A stretch of DNA of 10,187 bases from Spirochaetes bacterium GWF1_49_6 (GTDB taxonomy: Bacteria; Spirochaetota; Brevinematia; Brevinematales; GWF1-51-8), in the NCBI GenBank assembly GCA_001829395.1, contig MIBD01000182.1, forward strand, positions 20,477-30,663. Reading direction: 5' to 3'. The notes below the pieces were generated by a model that was given only the letters and a program-made list of their open reading frames with translations, did no database searches and had not been told where the DNA came from. This document shows, piece by piece, positions 6,461-10,187 of the stretch (its first letter is position 1; each line of letters begins with the position of its first letter). The translations under genes were made by a program, and so were the position numbers.

Positions 6461-8059
6461 TTATGTTCCTATTTTTATTAGTTCGGCTAATTTCCGCATT
6501 TTCGGTTCGGAGATGATACATATCTCGTCCGCGATAATCACCGACGGTTCGTTCGCCGCGAGTTCTTCCTGTACGGCTGACTTGAATTCATCGACCGTCC
6601 GCGGGCTGATTTTTATTTTCCGTACCCGGCGTACCCCGAGGCCTTTTACCACCTGTTCCATATCCGCCCGTTCGTTCGGCTGGAACGCGTTGTCGAAGCC
6701 GGTATCCGGGCTGGGCTGATGCCCGGTCATCGCGGTAATCCGGTTATCCAGTATAATCAGCGTGATCGGCGTCCGGTTGTAGACCGCGTTGAGGAGGCCT
6801 GTCATCCCGGAGTGGAAAAACGTCGAATCCCCGATGACCGCCACCGAGTTCGAGAGGGTCTGATGGAGCCGCGACGCTTTCTTGAACCCGATCTCGCTGC
6901 CGATACTCGCGCCCATGCAAATCGTCGTATGCATCGCGCTATAGGGCGGGAGTACTCCCAATGTATAACACCCGATATCGCCGAGCACCGTACATTTCAG
7001 GTCGCGCAGCGCCTCGAACACCTGAATATGTCCGCACCCCTTGCATAACTGCGGGGGACGCGCGGGTAATCCGGCATAGGGGGCGGCTTCGCCGCCGGGC
7101 AGCCCGAACGCCTTACGGATGATGTCGATGGAAAGCTCGCCCTCGGAAGGAATAATCTCCTTCCCTGTCAGCACGATTCCCTCGGCGCGGAGCTCTTCCT
7201 CGATTAACGGATCGAGTTCCTCTATAACGTAAAGCTTTTTTACTTTTTTAGCAAATTCTTTGATCTTTTTTACGGGGATAGGGTACATCGCGACCTTGAA
7301 TACGCTCGCGTCGGGTAATGCCTCCCGGACATAGTTGTATACGAACCCGTGGGTGATAATCCCGATATCGGCGCCGCGGACCTCTTCCAGATGATGCTCG
7401 AAATTCTCGGAATACTCCCTGAGTTTCTTGTACCGTTCGAGTACCTTCGTATGACTCGGACGGGCGTTCGCGGGAATCATGACATACTTCTGCGCGTTCT
7501 TTCCCTCGTTCATCGGGGGAAGTTTGCGGGTTTCTTTTTTTATATCGACCGGTGTTTTCGTATGTGCGACACGGGTCAGGGTGCGGAGGATCACGGGGGT
7601 GTCGAATTTCTCGGAAATATCGAACGCGAGCGCGGTGAATTCTTTAGCTTCGCCGCTGTCCCCCGGTTCGAGGGCGGGGATACGCGCGAACTTCGCGTAG
7701 TTCCGGGTATCCTGCTCGTTCTGCGACGAGTGCATCCCCGGATCGTCGGCTACTACGATGACCAGCCCGCCGGTCACCCCGGTGTAGGACAAAGTCATCA
7801 GAGGGTCGGCGGCGACATTCAGGCCGACATGCTTCATCGTACAGATGGAACGCACTCCGGCGATAGAGGACCCGATCGCGATTTCCAGCGCGACCTTCTC
7901 GTTGACGCTCCATTCGGAACTGATATCGGGATATTTCTCTCCGATGGTTTCGATGATTTCGGAACTCGGAGTACCCGGATACCCGGTCGCGACCCAGACG
8001 TTTGCCTCATACGCGCCCCGGGCGATAGCTTCATTTCCCAACATCAATTCTTTTATCAA
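6461..8059 (-). CDS. iorA: Indolepyruvate:ferredoxin oxidoreductase, alpha subunit, lacking the ferredoxin domain
   Basis: This 532-residue thiamine-diphosphate enzyme subunit starts at TTG (8057-8059), with GGAGG 7 nt upstream. The N-terminal pyrimidine-type domain has G-N-E-A-I-A-R-G-A and G26-Y-P-G-T-P-S-S-E. The C-terminal ThDP domain has C339-K-G-C342-G-H, G-D-I-G-C-Y-T-L-G and the cofactor motif starting at G410-D-S and ending at D438-N. With IorB it should convert aryl-pyruvates to aryl-acetyl-CoA in aromatic amino acid fermentation. Typical IorA proteins run to 600 residues or more and end in a domain with two C-x2-C-x2-C-x3-C clusters. This one ends shortly after P-S-V-I-I-A-D-E-I-C, with no such motif, and the phosphatase ATG follows at once. 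Electrons must leave another way, or a separate ferredoxin is used. The family is certain; the substrate is inferred. Confidence 0.93.
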   Translation of the reverse strand: MIKELMLGNEAIARGAYEANVWVATGYPGTPSSEIIETIGEKYPDISSEWSVNEKVALEIAIGSSIAGVRSICTMKHVGLNVAADPLMTLSYTGVTGGLVIVVADDPGMHSSQNEQDTRNYAKFARIPALEPGDSGEAKEFTALAFDISEKFDTPVILRTLTRVAHTKTPVDIKKETRKLPPMNEGKNAQKYVMIPANARPSHTKVLERYKKLREYSENFEHHLEEVRGADIGIITHGFVYNYVREALPDASVFKVAMYPIPVKKIKEFAKKVKKLYVIEELDPLIEEELRAEGIVLTGKEIIPSEGELSIDIIRKAFGLPGGEAAPYAGLPARPPQLCKGCGHIQVFEALRDLKCTVLGDIGCYTLGVLPPYSAMHTTICMGASIGSEIGFKKASRLHQTLSNSVAVIGDSTFFHSGMTGLLNAVYNRTPITLIILDNRITAMTGHQPSPDTGFDNAFQPNERADMEQVVKGLGVRRVRKIKISPRTVDEFKSAVQEELAANEPSVIIADEICIISEPKMRKLAELIKIGT

Positions 8060-8066
8060 GGTGCAT

Positions 8067-8071
8067 CCTCC
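8067..8071 (-). promoter_or_regulatory. Ribosome binding site for the TTG start of iorA
   Basis: Read on the minus strand this is GGAGG, 7 nt before TTG. The only nearby upstream ATG (8064-8066) is out of frame. An in-frame ATG (residue 6) lies too far from the site and would remove part of the conserved N-terminal strand, so TTG is the best start. Confidence 0.7.
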
Positions 8072-8103
8072 GAATGCTTTTTTGAGTTAATCTTATAGAA
8101 TAC

Positions 8104-8133
8104 TTGACTTTCTCCTATATGGAGATATATTAT
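8104..8133 (+). promoter_or_regulatory. Promoter for the lipoprotein gene
   Basis: TTGACT at 8104-8109 is followed by TATATT at 8126-8131 (16-nt spacer) or TATTAT at 8128-8133 (18-nt spacer). Transcription would begin near 8140, giving a leader of about 45 nt before the ATG at 8186, whose ribosome site is GAGGAG. The 5-bp inverted repeat TCTCC/GGAGA (8111-8115 and 8121-8125) sits in the spacer and could be an operator, but the arms are short. Confidence 0.5.
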
Positions 8134-8157
8134 AAAGTAGATTGAGTTTTCTGCCAA
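8129..8157 (-). promoter_or_regulatory. Promoter for the iorA-phosphatase-iorB operon
   Basis: On the minus strand TTGGCA (8152-8157) and TATAAT (8129-8134) are separated by exactly 17 bases, a near-consensus housekeeping promoter. The transcript would begin near 8122, about 60 nt before the TTG of iorA. Its -10 box shares bases with the -10 box of the opposite promoter, so polymerase can probably occupy only one at a time. Confidence 0.6.
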
Positions 8158-8185
8158 TAATAAATTGATTAATTGAGGAGAAAAA

Positions 8186-9340
8186 ATGAGAAATAAATTG
8201 ATATTCGCCGCGCTGGTATTCATGGGCTTTTCCGCATGCAGCCTGAGTCCCCAGACCGAAGAGGGGATAGTGTGGCAGTATAATCTGGATTACGATATTG
8301 TAGCCGGAGTAGTGCAGGTCGGGAACTCCGTATTTTTCGCCGACGAGACGGGAAATATCTATAATGTATGGATGGATACCGGTAACCTGAGATGGTTCCG
8401 TACCCTGAGTAACCAGAATATCGTACTTCTCTATGCCGCGGAGATTGCTTATAACGACTGTTTATTCGTGATCTACACCAACTCCGGGTCGTCCGATTCT
8501 ATTTTACGTAAATATGACGCGGCAGACGGAGGACTGATCAGCCAGACAAATCTTCCGATCCTGCCGTCCGCGAACTATTTTACCTATACGAATAGTTCGC
8601 TTCAGACCATCCTGCTTCTTCACAGTAAAACCGATGTCGTCAAGGTGGTGATGGATGGAACCTCTTTTACTATAACGCCTTATTACAGTATTGATTTCAA
8701 TCTTACCGATATTCGGACGATCGCTTACGGCGACGGGAATTTTTACCTGTTCGATTTTGACGGGACTATTGTAAAAACTGATCTGGAATTCAGCAGTCCG
8801 TCCACCGAACAGCTACCATCGAATATCTACGGCGCGGCGGCCTATTTCAGTTTCAATCAGAAACTGTATATAGGTACCAGTACGGGGTTAATTGTTTATA
8901 ACGCGGTTACGATGGCGCATCTGACGGAAGAGGATATCACGAGTATGGAAGTGAAGTACAGCCCTCTTTATATTAACCCGATCTATAAAATGCTGTATGT
9001 AGGATATTCGAAGTTCAATAATCCGGGTATAGGGAAATATGATATTACCAGTGCCTTGTCACAGAAATGGTTCTATAAATCTTTCGACCCCATCACCTAT
9101 TCGCCGGTTTATTACTCGGAGATGCTCGACGTGATTGCCGCTATCGATGATTACGGCTCGATCAATATTGTTAACGCCCAGACCGGCGCGCTATTGTTTA
9201 ACAAGTACCTCGGCGTTATTACTCATCCCTATCTCAAATGGGCGAAGGATTATTACGGTAAGACGGTATACATTCCGGTAAACAATCCCTCACGGGTATT
9301 TTGCTACAGTCTGGATTACGCCGTATCCCAGCAGAATTAA
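8186..9340 (+). CDS. Lipoprotein with PQQ-like beta-propeller
   Basis: This 384-residue protein begins with a short basic stretch and a hydrophobic helix ending at F15-S-A-C18, a type II signal peptide. Phe at -3 is loose compared with the enterobacterial lipobox but is accepted in spirochaetes and some other groups. The mature chain is rich in Y, F and beta-prone residues. It shows repeated blade-like units such as A-D-E-T-G-N-I-Y near residue 50, I-G-T-S-T-G-L-I-V-Y near 230 and D-D-Y-G-S-I-N-I-V-N near 325. These resemble PQQ/YVTN-type propellers, as in BamB, but the repeats are degenerate and no PQQ enzyme residues are evident. It is probably anchored in a membrane facing the periplasm or outside, serving as a binding scaffold. 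It is transcribed away from the ior operon with an overlapping promoter region. Its exact role is unknown. A weak stem with arms GAATTA/TAATTC spans the stop codon (9334-9358) but has no T-run. Confidence 0.8.
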   Translation: MRNKLIFAALVFMGFSACSLSPQTEEGIVWQYNLDYDIVAGVVQVGNSVFFADETGNIYNVWMDTGNLRWFRTLSNQNIVLLYAAEIAYNDCLFVIYTNSGSSDSILRKYDAADGGLISQTNLPILPSANYFTYTNSSLQTILLLHSKTDVVKVVMDGTSFTITPYYSIDFNLTDIRTIAYGDGNFYLFDFDGTIVKTDLEFSSPSTEQLPSNIYGAAAYFSFNQKLYIGTSTGLIVYNAVTMAHLTEEDITSMEVKYSPLYINPIYKMLYVGYSKFNNPGIGKYDITSALSQKWFYKSFDPITYSPVYYSEMLDVIAAIDDYGSINIVNAQTGALLFNKYLGVITHPYLKWAKDYYGKTVYIPVNNPSRVFCYSLDYAVSQQN

Positions 9341-9362
9341 CCGGCTGGCAGGTAATTCATTA

Positions 9363-9385
9363 CATCCTTCGACAGGCTCAGGATG
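9363..9385. repeat. Short intergenic palindrome, CATCCT/AGGATG
   Basis: CATCCT at 9363-9368 and AGGATG at 9380-9385 flank an 11-nt centre reading tcgacaggctc. A second small palindrome, GTTCG-T-CGAAC, follows at 9394-9404. The unit resembles short dispersed intergenic palindromes that recur in many bacterial genomes; this is from memory and its copy number here is unknown. It lies 23 nt after the lipoprotein stop and could also affect transcript ends. Confidence 0.5.
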
Positions 9386-9421
9386 ACCTTCCCGTTCGTC
9401 GAACTATATTACTACATCTAC

Positions 9422-9459
9422 GGAAACCGAGTGCCCCGCAGGGGTGTATCGAGGTTTCC
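9422..9459. repeat. Imperfect inverted repeat GGAAACC/GGTTTCC with inner CCCC/GGGG
   Basis: GGAAACC at 9422-9428 pairs with GGTTTCC at 9453-9459. Between them CCCC-GCA-GGGG (9434-9444) forms an inner stem. As RNA or cruciform it would be a two-part hairpin. No T-run follows, so a simple intrinsic terminator is unlikely. Confidence 0.5.
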
Positions 9460-9482
9460 CGTTATACCGGGTAAGCATCCGT

Positions 9483-9533
9483 CATGGTGAGCGACCGAAG
9501 GGAGTACCCCAAAGGGGTACAGGTCGAACCATG
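9483..9533. repeat. 51-bp compound palindrome with three nested arms
   Basis: Three arm pairs are nested: CATGGT/ACCATG (9483-9488 and 9528-9533), CGACC/GGTCG (9492-9496 and 9522-9526) and GTACCCC/GGGGTAC (9504-9510 and 9514-9520) around an AAA loop. This gives 18 base pairs with small internal loops. Such an ordered arrangement is unlikely by chance and suggests a mobile or structured intergenic element. Confidence 0.65.
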
Positions 9534-9604
9534 TCATCACGAGGCCGCAGGCCGAAGTGATCTGTTGAGTTACCGACTGCTTCGTCCTTTGTCCTCGCGA
9601 TGAC
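9533..9604. repeat. 72-bp element with 12-bp terminal inverted repeats
   Basis: GTCATCACGAGG at 9533-9544 and CCTCGCGATGAC at 9593-9604 are inverted copies with one mismatch. Inner bases (about 9550-9562 against 9575-9588) are also partly complementary, so the whole unit is close to one long hairpin. It begins on the last base of the preceding palindrome, so the two are abutted. The layout resembles REP- or MITE-like non-coding repeats, but no transposase or target duplication is seen. Confidence 0.6.
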
Positions 9605-9617
9605 CTTCTTTTCTTGT

Positions 9618-9636
9618 AACTTTCAACTTTCAACTT
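9618..9636. repeat. Short tandem repeat of AACTTTC
   Basis: Two exact AACTTTC units (9618-9631) are followed by a partial unit AACTT (9632-9636). It is a small microsatellite-like tract just upstream of the last gene. Phase variation is possible in principle, but only two full units are present and it lies outside any coding frame. Confidence 0.5.
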
Positions 9637-9699
9637 GTCACTTAATACTTCATTCTCCGCCCGATTCTTACGATAATTATAGATGAGCGAGGAGAATGT

Positions 9700-10187
9700 A
9701 TGAGTATTCCCGGTATCGATATATTTATCAAATCATTGACGATATGGCTCCAGACCATGTTCGGCGTGCCCCCGGTGGAGGCGCCGGTGAGCTATATCGA
9801 GACCAATATTATAGTACAGCTCGAATATGTCCCGAATCCGATGGTATATATCGCGGGCGGGATATACGAGATGGGCGATACGTGGAATATAGGGGAGGAC
9901 GACGAGAAGCCGGTGCATGATGTTCTGGTGGACGCGTTCTACCTCTCGCGCTTCGAGGTGACGTTCCAGGAATACGACCGTTACTGCTTCGAGACCGGGA
10001 AGACTCTCCCGCCCGACGACGGGTTAGGTCGGGGCGCGCGGCCTGTGGTCAATATCGACTGGTACGACGCTATCGAATACTGCAACTGGAAGAGTCTCCA
10101 TGAAGGGTTGTTGCCCTGCTATATTATCGATAAGGACCGGAAAGACCCCAATAACCTCGGGGGGTACGATTCCAAAAAGTGGATAGT
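9700..10187 (+). CDS. Formylglycine-generating-enzyme (SUMF1)-like protein, 3' end outside window
   Basis: The frame is open from the ATG at 9700 to the window edge (162 codons), with AGGAG at 9690-9694. The overlapping ATG at 9696 is in another frame and gives no recognisable protein. From residue 47 the sequence reads P-M-V-Y-I-A-G-G-I-Y-E-M-G-D. It continues with E-K-P-V-H-D-V-L-V-D-A-F-Y-L-S-R-F-E-V-T (69-88) and P-V-V-N-I-D-W-Y-D-A-I-E-Y-C-N-W (115-130), the standard opening of the FGE-sulfatase fold. True FGE oxidises a sulfatase cysteine to formylglycine; many relatives are ergothioneine-type enzymes, carbohydrate binders or kinase-associated domains. The catalytic cysteines lie beyond the window, so activity is undecided. 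No clear signal peptide is seen: the first 23 residues are hydrophobic but carry a Lys at 11. A weak -10 (GATAAT, 9672-9677) lacks a good -35. Confidence 0.85.
   Translation, partial: MSIPGIDIFIKSLTIWLQTMFGVPPVEAPVSYIETNIIVQLEYVPNPMVYIAGGIYEMGDTWNIGEDDEKPVHDVLVDAFYLSRFEVTFQEYDRYCFETGKTLPPDDGLGRGARPVVNIDWYDAIEYCNWKSLHEGLLPCYIIDKDRKDPNNLGGYDSKKWI

Noticed and set aside
7349..8098. Long 249-codon plus-strand open frame opposite iorA
   Set aside because: It is antisense to a strongly conserved enzyme gene, shows no known motifs, and reflects GC-rich codon structure of iorA.
9363..9604. CRISPR array
   Set aside because: The repeats are different inverted repeats, not identical direct repeats with regular spacers.
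9418..9633. Minus-strand 71-codon open frame
   Set aside because: It lies wholly in the palindromic repeat cluster, its residues are encoded by the repeat arms, and it lacks a convincing ribosome site.
9696..9920. 74-codon plus-strand open frame starting 4 nt before the SUMF1-like ATG
   Set aside because: It overlaps the SUMF1-like gene in another frame and has no family features; the frame at 9700 shows clear FGE motifs.

Overview
The window looks like the chromosome of a Gram-negative, probably free-living bacterium of moderate GC. The evidence is a large PAS-rich hybrid kinase, an Rcp1-type response regulator, a SpoIIE-type phosphatase, a sigma54-chaperone-like zinc-ribbon coiled-coil protein, a lipoprotein with a loose lipobox (F-S-A-C), an oxygen-sensitive-type 2-oxoacid oxidoreductase, and a tRNA without an encoded CCA. 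This mix fits a spirochaete or another deep-branching anaerobe, but no phylogenetic marker is present, so the assignment is tentative.

Layout. (1) 1-3253, + strand: a two-component signalling operon. It holds the end of a histidine kinase, a single-domain Rcp1-like receiver overlapping it by an ATGA junction, and an 894-residue hybrid kinase (REC-PAS-PAS-PAS-HisKA-HATPase-REC). (2) 3303-4250, + strand: a near-consensus sigma70-type promoter, a CAT-anticodon tRNA with the features of lysidine-modified tRNA-Ile2, and a CT398/HP0958-like coiled-coil zinc-ribbon protein. (3) 4322-8059, - strand: an operon read iorA, then a seven-TM SpoIIE/PP2C phosphatase, then iorB, with junctions of 0 and 9 nt. 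The phosphatase gene splits the two subunits of indolepyruvate:ferredoxin oxidoreductase, and IorA stops just where its usual C-terminal 2x[4Fe-4S] ferredoxin domain would begin. (4) 8060-8185: a divergent control region with two good promoters whose -10 boxes overlap. (5) 8186-9340, + strand: a beta-propeller (PQQ-like) lipoprotein. (6) 9341-9699: a non-coding stretch packed with several different imperfect palindromes and a short tandem repeat. (7) 9700-end, + strand: the start of a formylglycine-generating-enzyme/SUMF1-like protein cut by the window edge.

How the genes may work together. The first block is a phosphorelay whose kinases and receivers can pass phosphate among themselves; no DNA-binding output is visible here. 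The ior operon would oxidise aryl-pyruvates from aromatic amino acid breakdown to aryl-acetyl-CoA. The embedded membrane phosphatase is the most unusual element: its translation is likely coupled to IorA and IorB, which suggests, without proving, a link between this metabolism and a phosphoprotein switch. The propeller lipoprotein shares the ior control region and could be regulated reciprocally.
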